Origin: Polyodon spathula
Taxonomy: Eukaryota > Chordata > Actinopteri > Acipenseriformes > Polyodontidae
Assembly: GCF_017654505.1 (NCBI RefSeq)
Contig: NC_054534.1
Location: 11,338,571 to 11,402,570 of the forward strand
DNA length: 64,000 nt
Direction of reading: 5' to 3'
A model generated the notes under the pieces. The model ran no database searches, was not told the origin of the DNA, and was given only the letters and a program-made list of their open reading frames with translations. The position numbers and the translations under genes were made by a program. Shown here one piece after another: positions 25,664-38,522 of this stretch (within the stretch, counting starts at the first letter, position 1; every line of letters begins with the position of its first letter).

Positions 25664-25666
<3 letters not shown>
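24127..25666 (+). mobile_element. Tc1/mariner transposon 2, full length (1,540 bp), inactive
   Basis: Both ends are present: left CAGTGCCTTGCAAAAGCATT, right (minus strand) CAGTGGCTTGCAAAAGTATT. The outer inverted repeats stay similar for about 110 bp. Inner direct repeats (ataagtattcaacccc, 24270; its partner gttgaatacttatgcaag, 25457) make it an IR/DR-type element. TA follows the right end; CA precedes the left end where TA is expected. A microsatellite follows. Length agrees with complete fish Tc1 elements of about 1.5-1.7 kb. It is the best preserved transposon in the window, yet its transposase is frameshifted. Confidence 0.96.
24455..25450 (+). pseudogene. Tc1-like transposase, DD34E triad present but frameshifted
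   Basis: The start MKTKEHSTEV at 24455 is followed by a frameshift near 24486; the next frame reads GYKTISKCLDIPVSTVGSII, the first helix-turn-helix. 24542-24830 gives SKLSAQTRRRLVREATERP, then [19 protein letters not shown]. Another frameshift lies near 24822. The catalytic part (24871-25314) has [11 protein letters not shown] (D at 24895), [29 protein letters not shown] (D 91 residues after the first) and [15 protein letters not shown] (E 35 residues after the second), which is the DD34E spacing of Tc1 transposases. A last frameshift near 25295 moves the C-terminus (LEQICQEEWTKI, YPKRLKAVIAAKGG) into a third frame. The protein would cut and paste DNA at TA sites if intact; here it cannot be made. 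Confidence 0.93.

Positions 25667-25755
<89 letters not shown>
25667..25755. repeat. (TA)n microsatellite
   Basis: About 88 bp of pure TA directly joined to the right end of Tc1 element 2. Confidence 0.97.
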
Positions 25756-25756
<1 letters not shown>

Positions 25757-25758
<2 letters not shown>

Positions 25759-27965
25759 ATATATTAGTAGTACCAACATAATACTGTTATTTAATATTGT
25801 TTTAGTTCATCTCAAAGCACAGACAACAATGTACTTGTTAAAAGTTGACACACACACACGCGCTTTAACTTGCAAGAGAAAGATTTTTGAGAACAGACAG
25901 AATCAAATGGTGGTGGATCTAATTGCGTAAAAACATTCAGAGAAAACAAATGCATATAGAAAGTGCTCAACTTAAAAAGTAAATAAATCAGGTCCTCTTT
26001 CTTCCTCTGGTAAATATATGATTCTCTACAGTCTCGTGTTCATTTCATACTTTATGCACCAGCACACACCATGCTTTAGTTAGTACCGGCTTATTAAGCC
26101 TCTGATTTATCTGCTGTTGTGAAGGCCACTGTAAATGCTGCTCTATAAATAACAAAGCAGTGATCCATAACCACCTTCCATGCAGCAACCAAGGGGCTGC
26201 TGCTGCTGGTATGAAAGAATTGCCGGTTGCTAGGTGCCGAAAAACCACTGATATAGTTTTGCCTCCCTGCTACGATGACAAAACTGTAATTAGAGATTAA
26301 TCAAGGACTACATTAGTGCTGTCGTTTCCTGCAGCCCTGACTCTGTGTGTGTTTTTGTGTGTAGTACTCACCAGCAGTTAAGTGCATTTGTTGTATTTAC
26401 TAGCTCTTTAGTGATGTCGAAATGTATTGGCATATTTACAGGGACAGATGTTGGGAGAGGTAGATAGGAATATGGCTTATATATTTTTGGCAGTCAATTT
26501 TTAGACTTAAAAATATATATATATATATTTATGTAGCATACTAACAAACATACTTACAATACAATACAATAATACTGTAGCGTGTCAGGTAATGTACTTC
26601 CTATGGAGTGTAATGTTACACTATTTTCAGCTTAGCATTACTAATTTCCAGCTGGATTTTACTGATACTGTCACGTTACTTAATATGTCCCCGTTTTAGG
26701 GTTTGCTATTGGCTGACAGGAAAACAACCCAACACTAAACTATAAAACCAGTGGACAGGATTCGGTTGGGATCCTTCGTGAAATAACATAGGTGAAGTTA
26801 TGGCCACTCCAACCAAACTGCATTTGGTTTCTAGAACCAGGTAATAAAGGTGGCCAAGCCCAGCCTGGTTATTTCATGGTAAATTGTGGTTACAGAGTTT
26901 TTTACGTTGTATGATGCAGTGCCTATGCAGTGTATGACCCTGTAGGTGATTTGAGATTAAAGCTATATAAGTGACCCAGCAAATAAGCATCCTATTTGTG
27001 TGCAGCTGGAAGACACTTGCTTGTGGTGGGCCTGGTCACTGGTCTGTATCCAGCCCCCCCTTGAAAGAAAGTACCTTTCGAAACACCAGAGCTTGTAGTA
27101 AGAATTGAAGTATTAACAATAATGCTACAGCATGGGGAAATGTTGCATACAGCCCCTAATGTTTATTTGGGCTGTTCACATTTTCCTGCCAATGTAATCC
27201 AATCATCAAAGTGATGTTTTTTTGCGGTTCACAAAAGCTTCTTGACTAAAGAATGAAAGCTTTACTTGATCTGCATGTGAGTAATAGGTGGTCAATACAG
27301 CCACAAACAGACTTATCAGAGAAAGACTGAGGAAACAATCGGCAGCTTTTCAATGAGTTCATAAAATTATCTACAAAACAAAACTTCTGTTTAATATTTG
27401 GCTTTGTTTGCTTAAATAAGTGATAGAACAGTAATTGCCCTATCGTGATTGTACCCAAACACAGTTCATATCAGTACTTTTTCATATCTATAATATACTG
27501 TAGGTGCCTCAGGTACACATAGTACTTTCACTGCTACTCACAAACACACAGATTGTATAAACACACAGAAGCAAACAAAAACCTTGGCAAGAGCTCCTAC
27601 ACACAATAAAAGCCATTCCTGACATGCTTTGTAAGGGGAGGACTCAGAGATATTCCATGTGTTCCAGAATCTAGAACACCCTCATTCTGATCCTTGCAGA
27701 ATGTTCTTTAATGGTGATACAGTCTCCACAATGGCAATGCAATGTTTTTTTTTTTTTTTTTTTTTTAATGGGAAGCTACCCTTTTATGAACACTTGATAC
27801 AGCAGACTGGTACCTCAGTGGTAACACTTTCATATTTTTACAAAGCAATGTTATCAGAATCATATGACCTAATACACTGGTAACCCATTGTAGTGTCATA
27901 GCTCCATATCTGAATTATTCCATATTTAAATTGTCGCACTGATATCGGGGTCCCTGAGAACTCAT
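25757..27965. other. Unique sequence, one LTR-like stretch
   Basis: 26040-26330 is complex, single-copy-looking DNA and a weak conserved non-coding candidate. 26669-27056 starts TGTCACG and holds a TATA-like tataaaacc (26741) and aataaag (26843), like an LTR, but no target duplication or second copy was found. Poly(T) at 27744. No exon recognised. Confidence 0.3.
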
Positions 27966-27968
27966 CCA

Positions 27969-28045
27969 TTCTCTTCAATCAATCAAATCACATTTATTTT
28001 GTACAGTGCCTTTCATGCCAAGGCATTCCAAAGCACTAAACGTTT
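27969..28045. repeat. Short fish-type interspersed repeat fragment
   Basis: atttattttgtacagtgcct followed by ttccaaagcac resembles a widespread fish repeat tail (consensus recalled as tttat..ta..gcgcctttcat..caaagcgc). Identification is from memory of the motif; family name not assigned. Confidence 0.4.
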
Positions 28046-28049
28046 CCCT

Positions 28050-29770
28050 CTGTATACACTACAGGGGTTTATACCCTTTAATTTATATTATTTACAGTTG
28101 TTACACAACCCTTGTATGATAATAAGACTGCTTTCCATCTGTCAGAAATAAAATTATGAGAAAGAAGCATGCTTTCAATGCTCCCACACTGAACAAACTT
28201 CTAACGATTTACAAATTTAAAACAAAACAACAAGGTAGCAAGTGTATACAAGGCTGCTGTATTTCCATTTCATTTTGGGAACATCAATACAATTGAAAAA
28301 TCAGCAAAAACCCTCAAAGGAATTAAAGTCATATCCTTTACAATTGGGTATACAGTCTGCCTTATATTACCATGCACTGTAGTGTATGACGAACCATTCA
28401 GAAAGTATGCATGGAAACACAAAGTGCTGCAAGAAGTCTCAGTCCTGATCGTCAAAGAGTTAATAAAAACGAGAGGGTGCACAAAGACACTAGTGTGTTT
28501 CATGTATAACTCCTGCAATCACGAGGGATCAAAAGCTAGATCCAAGAGACAGCTGCACAGCATCTATGAACAATTCAATCGGACACAATTACCTTGATTG
28601 CAGATAACCTGATTTGGACCCAGGCGTACACACACGTTTTAGAGACGGCTGCTTCTTTACAGGGAAAAAACACTCTGAACATGCAGAGAAATAGGAAACA
28701 TTATACAACATTGTGTTGAGAACATTGCACGTATTTTTTTTTTTTTTTTTTTTGTGTCTGTGGTCCTTTGATGAAAATTGCTTATTGTGTGGCAGTGTTC
28801 TCCATATGATGGCATTTTATGAGCTTTGAAGATTAAAAAAAAAAATAGAGTCAGATGTATAAATAAAAATAGGAGAAAATTGCAGTGCTTTTCTGTCATT
28901 TTGTAAAACATGGTTCAGTAATTTGAAGTCAAATTATATGAGAGTATAGCATCTGTCTTCTATGGCACAACATTTGAAAGAATACATGTAATTCCAGCCT
29001 TTTAAAAAGTAAATGAATAAAGCAATGTCTTACATACAATGTTGCATCTGATGAGTATGTATGAAACCTTGGAGACACACAGATATGCTGTATTGTTATC
29101 AATAACGATGCAAGTCTCCATGCTTCTGAAGATAGAGAGTTGTTTGGTTTTGTATAATCTACAAAATTATACAGAAGTGCAAGAGGCAGTTACATTTCAT
29201 GCTAGCTGATAATTAAAAACAATATCCTTCTAATAATGTCTTTTTCCATATTCATTATGTGCACATATAATGTGTCCTAATGCACCTGTATAATTTGTGA
29301 ACACAGCTCTTGTGTTAAATTAGCTGAATCTGTGATACTTACAGTACGGTTTCTAATTTGATGGAGAATCACATACTGTACCTAATTAGAAGTGAAGTGT
29401 AACATAAGAAGCTGCCAGGAAAAAAAAGAAAGGGAAACAAAACAGAAACTCAATAAATTAGGCTCCAGGCTTTGAAGCCATCCTCGTCTCTTCATCAGAG
29501 ATACTTGGCCCTCTATTTAATGCACTTGGTTATCACCTTTGAGGTGTCATTTGGAATACAGTGTCAACCAATTTGACAATTCTGCTGCCCTTTAGAAGGT
29601 CAGAAGCGTGACAGATTCTCCCCAGTCACAGCAGCCTGGTGCACTTCAAATCAAAGGGCACTGCAGAATCACAGGAGAGTGGGGTCTGTGCATTACATAT
29701 ACTCTGCGTTGTCAGAACTAACTTGCCTTGCTGGGGAAAAATAAATCAATAAATAAAATAAAATTTTAAA
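28050..29770. other. Unique sequence, no gene seen
   Basis: Poly(T) at 28735. 29440-29740 is complex and non-repetitive and is a candidate conserved non-coding block. No exon recognised. Confidence 0.35.
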
Positions 29771-29773
29771 AAA

Positions 29774-29870
29774 TCTAATTTTATTTATTTAACCAGGATA
29801 GAACCCTGGAGATATATATCATTTACAAGGGAGTTGTCTTGTCTCAGTTCATAGGGTTTGGGGATCAGAA
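29774..29870. repeat. Short fish-type interspersed repeat fragment
   Basis: tttatttaaccaggatagaa, then tttacaagggagt, resembles a common fish repeat with tttatttaaccagg and ttcaagggag blocks. Family name not assigned. Confidence 0.4.
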
Positions 29871-29879
29871 AACATCTTG

Positions 29880-30317
29880 AGAACTGACAAAGGAAGAGAG
29901 AGCATAGCTGCTTCCAAGACGTGACCTGCATTGGAAGAATGTGAAGTGAATGAATGATTCCTGCTGATGAACATTACCTACCGACGTATCCTCCCTTACA
30001 GCAGAACTTCACATTAGGAACATCACTCTTGCAAACTGATTGGTGGCTGCTGGAGACAGGTGAAAGGTGTAACCCTTATTATTACAGTGCGCATATACAT
30101 TGTGTTATTAAAATAATACATTTGAAAAGGTTTCCTATTATTACATATACTACCATGTTTGACTGTTTTATAGTTCTGAATGAAAGACTTAAGATCACCC
30201 CTAAGGATTATCTATCAAAAGCTACAACACACAAGAAACCAATAACACTGATTTTTTTTTTTTTTTTTTTGTTATTTTACATAGGAAGGTCAGACTGGGA
30301 TAATGACAATTCTGTTT
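29880..30317. other. Unique sequence, no gene seen
   Basis: Poly(T) near 30251. A 127-codon plus-strand frame (29954-30337) shows no family motif and crosses the poly(T). Confidence 0.4.
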
Positions 30318-30465
30318 TTGGTAACACTTTACATTAAGAGTATGTATATAGGAGTTACTTAGTAAATACATGTGTACTTACACATAATCGCAATGTTACT
30401 ATGCATAGTTACAATGCGCTTCATATGTATGATTTTCCACACTATAACCTAACCCTAACCCTTTA
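30318..30465 (+). repeat. Dispersed repeat family T with telomere-like segment, copy 1
   Basis: Starts ggtaacactttacattaaga, continues gttacttagtaaatacatgt and ttactatgcatagtta, and ends in aacctaaccctaaccct. The same order, reversed, lies at 57705-57888, and a partial copy at 43707-43790. No coding content. Confidence 0.75.
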
Positions 30466-30469
30466 GCTA

Positions 30470-31645
30470 AAGAGATGTTGGCGTTTTAGTTACCCCTCTT
30501 AAATGTGACCTCATTTTGGGCTCATTGGCCTGGCTGCCTGATCTTCTGATACAAGTACAGCCTGTCTGCTGAAGAGTGTTGAACCAGGGTATGCTTCCAT
30601 TTGTTAGCATGTTTACATCAGGATTATCTGTCAACTTTAAGTTGTCAATAGCTTTGAATTATTGAATCTTTTGTAAGGGGAGAGGATCCTAATAAAATTG
30701 TTTTTTTTTCCCCTAACAACTACAGAGACCATTAATATTGCACACTTATACATGTGCCAGCAAATCCTATGCTGCCTCCAGCTCATGGATTTTATATAGG
30801 AGTGCTCCCTTTACTATTATAAAGTGCACAAAAAGTAAACTTGTAGAAAACAGCACTAAAGCATAATAGTTAAAGTATTTTATTATCATGCTCGGCATAT
30901 TTGATTTTATTATGTTTTCTAGATAGTTTCCAAGGAGACTTAAAGTTGTGTTTTGCTGTAAAATATTTTTCTCAGTGTTATAGCAGCACATATTTCCATA
31001 TCTGATACTGCAGATAACGTGCACGTATATTCCAGAGTAGCCTAAAAATGAGACACAGGTAACAAGGCAATGTAAAGGTCTAACATATTTATTTTAACAA
31101 ATTAAAGGAACACACTGCACCAGGGTCAAACTGATTCATTCCTAAATGTACTAACTACTTTGCTTTTTTTTCCAAAATATCCACACATTTCCAACCAATT
31201 TTCCTTAATTCATCAAATGAACGGAGATAGATTTGTTTTTTAACCCCATCATTCCCTGTGATGAACATGAACTGTTTCTGAGCAGCAGTTTCAGATTAAA
31301 CATGAATGTTTAAAAGTTTAAAAACGAATGCTCTTCTAAGGCGTCTGTCGCTCATGCTAAAATAGTTGGGAATGTTAATAAATGGTTAAAACAACCCTTT
31401 TTTATATATGAGCTGTCCTACTGTGCTATACTGTTGTGTGATTGTTTATTACAACAGCAGTGCTTCTGTTATTTGAATTTGTTGTGCATATGAAATAAAA
31501 CCACAGTAGAAAATTGAATCTTAGATCTTAGAAAATTGTCATAATAGGCAAATGAGTGATTGTCTGATTTAATTGATGACTTTAAATGGCCACACGTGCA
31601 ATTCATTTAAAATAGTAAGATGAAAGGACCACATAGCCACACATG
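30470..31645. other. Unique AT-rich sequence, no gene seen
   Basis: No exon or named element recognised. Minus-strand frame at 30767-31024 has no family signature. Confidence 0.45.
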
Positions 31646-31649
31646 TTGT

Positions 31650-31825
31650 TTAAGAGGCCTAATTAAAGCATAAAGTGGTCTAACATTTTCACACACAAGT
31701 GTTTCTATATCACTGATTACTGAGCAGAAATTAAAATTCTCACACCCTGAGGTTTTCATACAGGTAGGTATATAAAGGGTATAAATGACAAATCTTGATG
31801 TTTCTAATAAATTTGCTTCAGCATT
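31650..31825 (+). repeat. Dispersed repeat family X, copy 3 (uninterrupted)
   Basis: gtttaagaggcctaattaaa, aaagtggtctaac, tgattactgagcagaaatta, ctcacaccctgaggttttca, then directly tatataaagggtataaatga. It shows the state of copy 2 before the 208-bp insertion. Confidence 0.75.
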
Positions 31826-31829
31826 TCTC

Positions 31830-33419
31830 TTCCAGATGATCTGCTTAGTCAGCCCGTCAGTAAAGCTATAAGTACAGTGAGCTCTGTTAGTATGACCCTT
31901 GAGGAAAAGGTATGTACACCCTGTAGCTCTGAAGTTTGAAACAGTAATGAGATGATATGCATATTGTGTGCTTAATAACACTGGCACCAGGGGGTTACTT
32001 CAATGAGTCAAGACTCCTTCTGTATCCCATGTGTACAGTAATCACCTGGCCAACTACCTTTTCTAACTAATAGTACTTCTCATTTCTAAATATAAATATC
32101 CTGAGGTTTACCAGTCAGAGATGGGGTTTGTGATCACAGCCCCCATTTCACCAGCCAAACCCAAGGAAGCTTTTTTCATTGTAGGTCTTCTCCGTCCACA
32201 GAACGTTTCTAAATTCTGTTTTGCTCTTACTCTGCTTGGCTGGCGATGACATCACCACATTTAACTGAATTAATTTCTAAATTCTATTGTGCTATTACTC
32301 TGCTTGTCTGGAGATGACAACGTTGCATTTAAGTGAATTCATTTCTAGCGGTAAATCTATAAAGAATCTTGAAAATTGGATTTTACGTTATTTTCCCTCA
32401 GCATATTTACTTAAAAAAAATGTTTTTGAGTCAGGCAGTTTTAAAATGTGACCAGAATCCCTCGCTTAGAGAGAGAAGTTTTTTTTTTTTTTAATGTATG
32501 ATATTTGCATAAAACCTGCCACACAACAGCAAAATAAATACGTGTTTGGAACAGTATTGTCTCGGAAGAGTCATTTTATTAAAATGCTAAAACAAAACCC
32601 CGAAGAGCAACTTTTAAGGGTTACAATGCAGACTTACAATTTAAAATTTTATAGATTAATTCCACAGGTCACGGTGACCCGAAACATCTTATTTATATAC
32701 ATGACCTGTTCTAAAAAAAACTAAACATGCCAAAGGTTTTATTTTCTGTGTATAAGTTCATGACCCCAACTTAGGAAAAGTCACAAAATATTATACAGAA
32801 AATTAAAAGAAAAATAGCATTTCAGCTGATTGGGAACTAGAGTCAGGTCAAATAGATCCAAAACTTAACAGGAGGGTTAAAGGTTTACAAAACTTGAAAA
32901 TATTGCTGAAGTTGTCACTCAAGGTTGTTTTAAAATCTATTTTTGTCTACTTGTTACTGTTTTTTTTGCAGCCAACAAATTTACAGAACACTGATACATT
33001 TTTAAAGATTGTTTCAATAGCAAGACAAGTTTCCATGTGTGAATGCTGTTTGACCTTTAATGTAGTACAAACACTTCCAAGATTAGCTCAAAGATATTCT
33101 ATTTAATAGAATTGAAATAAATAGAGAATCGTTGGTTAGCCATACCTGAGAAAATGCAGTGAAAACAAGCAGCCATATTTAGCTGGAAACGAGGTATTCT
33201 AGTAATACGCTTTTAGTTTTGGTTTGAAGACAGCAGGAACATGTTTTTTAGTGTGTTTTACAGGTGTTTTGTATTTATGCTTTTCTGTTTTACTTGATAA
33301 AATACAGCAAGTTATTACAGTTACTATTATAATAATTATTTTCTATCATTTTGTGTAAATAAGTGATTTTAAACTTTTATTCTTACTTTATATTGCTGCA
33401 CTTTTTTTGGTTGGTACTG
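31830..33419. other. Unique sequence with one 68-bp tandem duplication
   Basis: 32206-32273 is repeated at 32274-32347 (landmarks tttctaaattct, ttactctgcttg, gatgaca), diverged. Poly(T) at 32480. No exon recognised. Confidence 0.5.
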
Positions 33420-33519
33420 TATGTATATGCTTTTTCATACTATTTCACTGGGCATTGGTCCTAAAATATTATCTGGCTAATCAGGTGGATCGTGAGTTGG
33501 GGAAGTTTGGGAACCCCTG
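33420..33519 (-). repeat. hAT-like terminal fragment
   Basis: Read on the minus strand the end is CAGGGGTTCCCAAACT, at 33519 downwards, followed by cgatccacctgattagccag. Ends of the form CAGGGGT/CCCAAAC are typical of hAT-superfamily non-autonomous elements. Only one end seen. Confidence 0.45.
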
Positions 33520-33646
33520 GTCTGGAGCCCCACGTTTACACAACTTTACAAGTGAATCTAAACTTTGAAATCGGTATGTAATTCTGACAAACACAGCCAA
33601 AGTCATTGAGGTGCAAACTTATGGCTAGTGTGCTGTAATAATATAC

Positions 33647-33797
<151 letters not shown>

Positions 33798-33912
33798 TTG
33801 CGAACAGCCAGTTAGCATCCAGATCTAGCGGGCTTCTATTTTGCATAGATGCCTGCTGGAACGCTGAAGTTCTTAACTGTGAATTATATTTTAAAATCAA
33901 TCCGCGCATAAA

Positions 33913-34228
33913 TACTGGGCGCGTTAAGTAGCTGAGCCGCTCGGAGTGAGAACGCTCAGAAAGCACACTGAGCTCATTTAAATGACTTAATGCTCTGCTC
34001 CATGAGAGCACTGAGCGACATTTAAAAATGGAGAATAATAATTATTTGCTTGTTTGTGTTTCTGGGGTGGTGGTAGATGAAATGGCCCTGTGTGAAGTTA
34101 CTGTACCCTGCTGTACCTCACTGAGTTCGGCGCTCTGTTTGGACTGAACCTCATATCTGGCTGTGTTTAATACCGACAATACCGACATTAATAATGAAAA
34201 TTATGAATAACATTAATACTACAAGCCT

Positions 34229-34294
<66 letters not shown>

Positions 34295-34618
34295 CGTAAA
34301 CAGCTCTACATTTTTTTAAAATGAAATTAAATGATACAAATTCGAAAACAACAATTCATACCATCTTATTTAACCAATTAATGCATTACTTCACAAGTCG
34401 AAGCCAGTTCATCGTTCCTGACCAACTTATTTGCCAATCCTGCCTGTCATCTCCACTTATTTCCTGCAGGTGGCCACTCCGTTCGCTCACACTGATGACT
34501 GATGAGAAATGCTCAGGAGAGCTCTGTGCTGCTCAGCAGGACCAGAACTGAGAAAGTCGTTAAACTGATTCTTTTACTGAGCCACTCTGAGCTGCTCACT
34601 TACTTAACGCACCCACTG
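33913..34618. mobile_element. 706-bp TIR element, non-coding, with internal (TAA)n
   Basis: Left end tactgggcgcgttaagtagc and right end on the minus strand, cagtgggtgcgttaagtaag, match at most positions, and the similarity continues through gctgagc..gctcggagtg (left) against gtgagcagctcagagtgg (right), about 36 bp in all. No transposase frame inside. A CAGTG-type end suggests the hAT superfamily, but no 8-bp target duplication was found, so the superfamily is open. Confidence 0.5.
34230..34292. repeat. (TAA)n microsatellite
   Basis: About 62 bp of TAA triplets inside the 706-bp TIR element. Confidence 0.95.
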
Positions 34619-34703
34619 GCTTTTTCCTTTAACATTCTAATCTGATAACATAAAAAGCTACTTACATACTTTCTGACGCTGGTCTACAGACAAGCGAAAT
34701 TAT

Positions 34704-34766
34704 GTCAGTGACAGTCCACCAGGGGCTACCAGTGGACCACAGGCCTTGCAATGAAGAACACTGATC
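34704..34766. repeat. hAT-like fragment at the 3' break of the Penelope element
   Basis: On the minus strand: cagtgttcttcattgcaagg, then ctgtggtccactggtagccc, the style of hAT ends (cagtggttct..tggtccactggtggtcc). It begins where the Penelope-like coding sequence stops. Confidence 0.35.
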
Positions 34767-36180
34767 TAGTAGATCATCTCGTTTTAGTTCATACACTTTT
34801 CTTAACTCTATCGCTATAATTCTTTCTTTGTATCCTCTTTTTTAAGATTTGTTTTTAATATAGTTCTTTGTTTTACATAGTGTCTTTCTTTTGCACATAT
34901 TCTTTGTATTCAATCCTAGACCCTTTGGGATTGCCCTTTTAGTGTGTATTAGATGTGCAGAAGACGTGTAAATACTGATGCATGTCAGTAGATTGACAGA
35001 AGAGGTCAGTCTCAATTGAACCTTCTTCAAGTTTTATTATGGTATCTAAAAATTATATTTCTTGTCCATCGAGGGTTTACCTTAATATTACTGTGTATTT
35101 CATTTGTCATTTTATGTAACTGGAAAAGAGATACTATTCCATATGTCCAAACCCCAAAAATATCATCTACAAACCAAATGTATTCTAAACGTTCTCTTTC
35201 CGATTTTCTAATTGTTCTTCTCATTTCCCCATGTATGTACTGGCAAAATGCATTTCTAATTTAGATCCTATTGCTGTACCAACGTTTTGTTTGTAATTCT
35301 TATCAACAAATATAAAATAACTGTTTTCTAAAACTACATTGATCATGTTCAGCATGTTCACGTTCTGTTGTTGGTATTGATTTATCTAGTCTATTATCTA
35401 GTGCTTTTTGACAAGCTTCTAAAGTTTCTTTACGAGGGACACTTGGATGCAAGGATTTTACATCCAAGAAAAATAAAATTGTATTCTCTGGAAGGTTGTG
35501 CTTTAGTGATTAGGGTCTTTTTAAAAATTGTGTCGTATCCTTAACATAGCTTGGTAATTTCTCAACGTGTGACCTAAGTTGTTTTTCCTCTATTTCAGCT
35601 ATTATGTGTGTTGGATTATCAATCGTGCTGACTGTCATTCGCATAGGGTGATTTTCTTTGTGCATTTTAGGATTTCCTCTTGCTAGGCCTGTTCTTGCAT
35701 TATGTGGCAGCATGTGTTTTTTAAATTCTTTTGATATAATGCCTTTATTGTAGTCTCTCCGCAATTTCCTTAACCTCTTTTACCGATTTATTGATCTTAT
35801 TGCTTTTAACTTCTTCGTACGTGTCCATATTATTAAATTCACATTCTACAGATTTCATAGAGTCATCTGTGTTCATTATCACTATTCCCGATCCTTTATC
35901 TGCTGGTCTTATACTTATATCATCATAATCATTTAACAACTCAGTCATAGCTTGTTCTTTAGTATGGGTTAAAGTAAGTTAACATTTTTTTTTCTTTAGT
36001 CCTACTATTCTTTCTTTTTTTAACTACTTCAATATACATATCTAACCATTTATCTCTTCCACCCAGAGGAGTCCAAGTGCTTGCACTACTAACTTTAACC
36101 CCATGCTCATAATTACCCTCTGAATCTGAGATATTTTCATTAAAATAATATATTGCTAATCTCATGTATCTCTCCCACTC
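34767..36180 (-). mobile_element. Penelope-like retroelement fossil (RT), no endonuclease
   Basis: Penelope-like elements encode a reverse transcriptase related to telomerase and, in most, a C-terminal GIY-YIG endonuclease. Minus-strand frames in order: WTPLGGRDKWLDMYIEVV (about 36090-36035), ISIRPADKGSGIVIMNTDD (35910-35855), TGLARGNPKMHKENHP (about 35690), LRSHVEKLPSYVKDTTQFLK (about 35575), FFLDVKSLHPSVP (about 35465; catalytic aspartate), GTAIGSK (about 35275), WFVDDIFGVWT (about 35165; the DD box), IETDLFCQSTDMHQYLH (about 35000) and GYKERIIAIELRKV near 34820. These are the standard PLE blocks in the standard order. Stops and frameshifts break it. The sequence ends at RDDLLD near 34767, before any endonuclease. 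A (TC)n array lies 60 bp upstream of its 5' end. Confidence 0.9.
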
Positions 36181-36238
36181 CTTTAATTCGGTGGCCAGTT
36201 AATCTTTATTAATGTATGTTTTAGTTGGTATAAACTTA

Positions 36239-37254
<1,016 letters not shown>

Positions 37255-37421
37255 TACTAGTATTATGGCTTCCGGTAGACTTTTGTGATATCATTTTGTA
37301 GTTTCTTTGATTACATGATGTTAAACTAAAGATCTAAATTATGTTAATAGTTTTTATTTTATTTTTTTGTTATGTCTCAATCCTAAATTTGTAAGTGATG
37401 CTAAACTTTTGGCCGTAGCTG
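37255..37421 (-). mobile_element. Tc1-like TIR element, one end
   Basis: Minus strand from 37421: cagctacggccaaaagttta, then gcatcac, aattttagg-like block, aacataatttagatc, aacatcatgtaatcaa, and gaagccataat. The same series is at 44219-44356 on the plus strand. TA follows the end at 37422. No transposase motif seen in the part visible. Confidence 0.7.
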
Positions 37422-37429
37422 TATTTCAT

Positions 37430-38026
37430 TATTCCTGCTGTCTGCAGAAACCAAAGATACTATGTAATCCGGTACCAGTCTCCTGTGTCTATTACTAGTG
37501 CAATACTGACACACTGTTAAGTGCAGTGAACTTTCTGATCTCAACTTACAAAACAGCATTTATTTGCATACAGATGTACTTTGTGAAACAGCTGAACAAC
37601 ATTATCCGACTGATAACTCACACCTTCTCTTTGGAGCGAAGGTGTCTGCTGCAGTCTTGTCATCAAGTGTATTATAAATCACAGTTAGTGTTTTCTAAAA
37701 CATCGAATTGATTGGTTACTGTGCCACTGACCTTATCAGCGGATGTCCTTTCAAGTCTGCATCAGGTCCAAAGACACTGCTGGCATGGTTGGTTGCAAAA
37801 ATTTTTCAACTTTATGCATCCAAACCAGAGCAACACATTGACCAATTTGTCATGCTAGAAAGAGTTTTAAATGTATTGTATCTTTAACATGCACTTGAAA
37901 AAAAAAACAAACAAAAAAAAAAAAACCACAAGAGTAGTGATTATATTTAAAACTTTATGAAGTTTTGCAGAACAATTGCAATAACAATATAAAACAGTTA
38001 TAAAAGTATTTATTTTGATGTGTAAT
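37430..38026. other. Unique sequence, no gene seen
   Basis: A-rich run with caaac breaks at 37899-37925. No exon or named repeat. Confidence 0.45.
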
Positions 38027-38455
38027 TGTGACAGGGCCCTGTACATGGGGAATTATGTGTATTGTATTGGAGATTAATTGTTGTAAATATATGGATTTGT
38101 GTTAATACATTAATTGAATTATTTCATTGTGATCCTACTCCATTTGGGATCGCTACCTGTCTGTGTAAAAACATGGCGATCCCTAGGATCGGGGCTGCTG
38201 CAAGGCCCGCTGTTTCACGGCACTTTGATTTATGGTTTGTTGTATTGTGTTTTATTTGTAGTGTTTTTACATTCTTGTACCATCCTCTGTGCGCTACCAT
38301 TGCTTGTAGAGTCACATGACATTATTGTTTACTTTTTGTGTTTATTAACTAAATCCTGTGCTTCTGCATCAGCGTAACAACATCAATCTCTCTACCTCAG
38401 TCTCTTGTGTGTTCTCCTTGGCTGTCTGAGGCAAGTATACCAGGACACTACCACA
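38027..38455 (+). mobile_element. Solo LTR, family B, copy 1 (429 bp)
   Basis: Begins TGTGACAGGGCCCTG and ends CTACCACA, the TG..CA form of an LTR. The 5 bp before it (gtaat) and after it (gtaac) agree at four of five positions, as expected of an old target duplication. No internal region flanks it. The central part (atcggggctgctgcaaggcc, ttgtattgtgttttattt, cacatgacattattgttt) matches the inverted copy at 40585-41050. Confidence 0.75.
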
Positions 38456-38522
38456 GTAACAGACACCCTTGAAAAAAGATTACATTTTAAGAACTAGAGA
38501 CACAGAGTCTTGATACAATATC

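Noticed and set aside
26669..27056. Possible solo LTR with TATA-like and polyadenylation-type signals
   Set aside because: No target duplication, no CA end fixed, and no second copy in the window.
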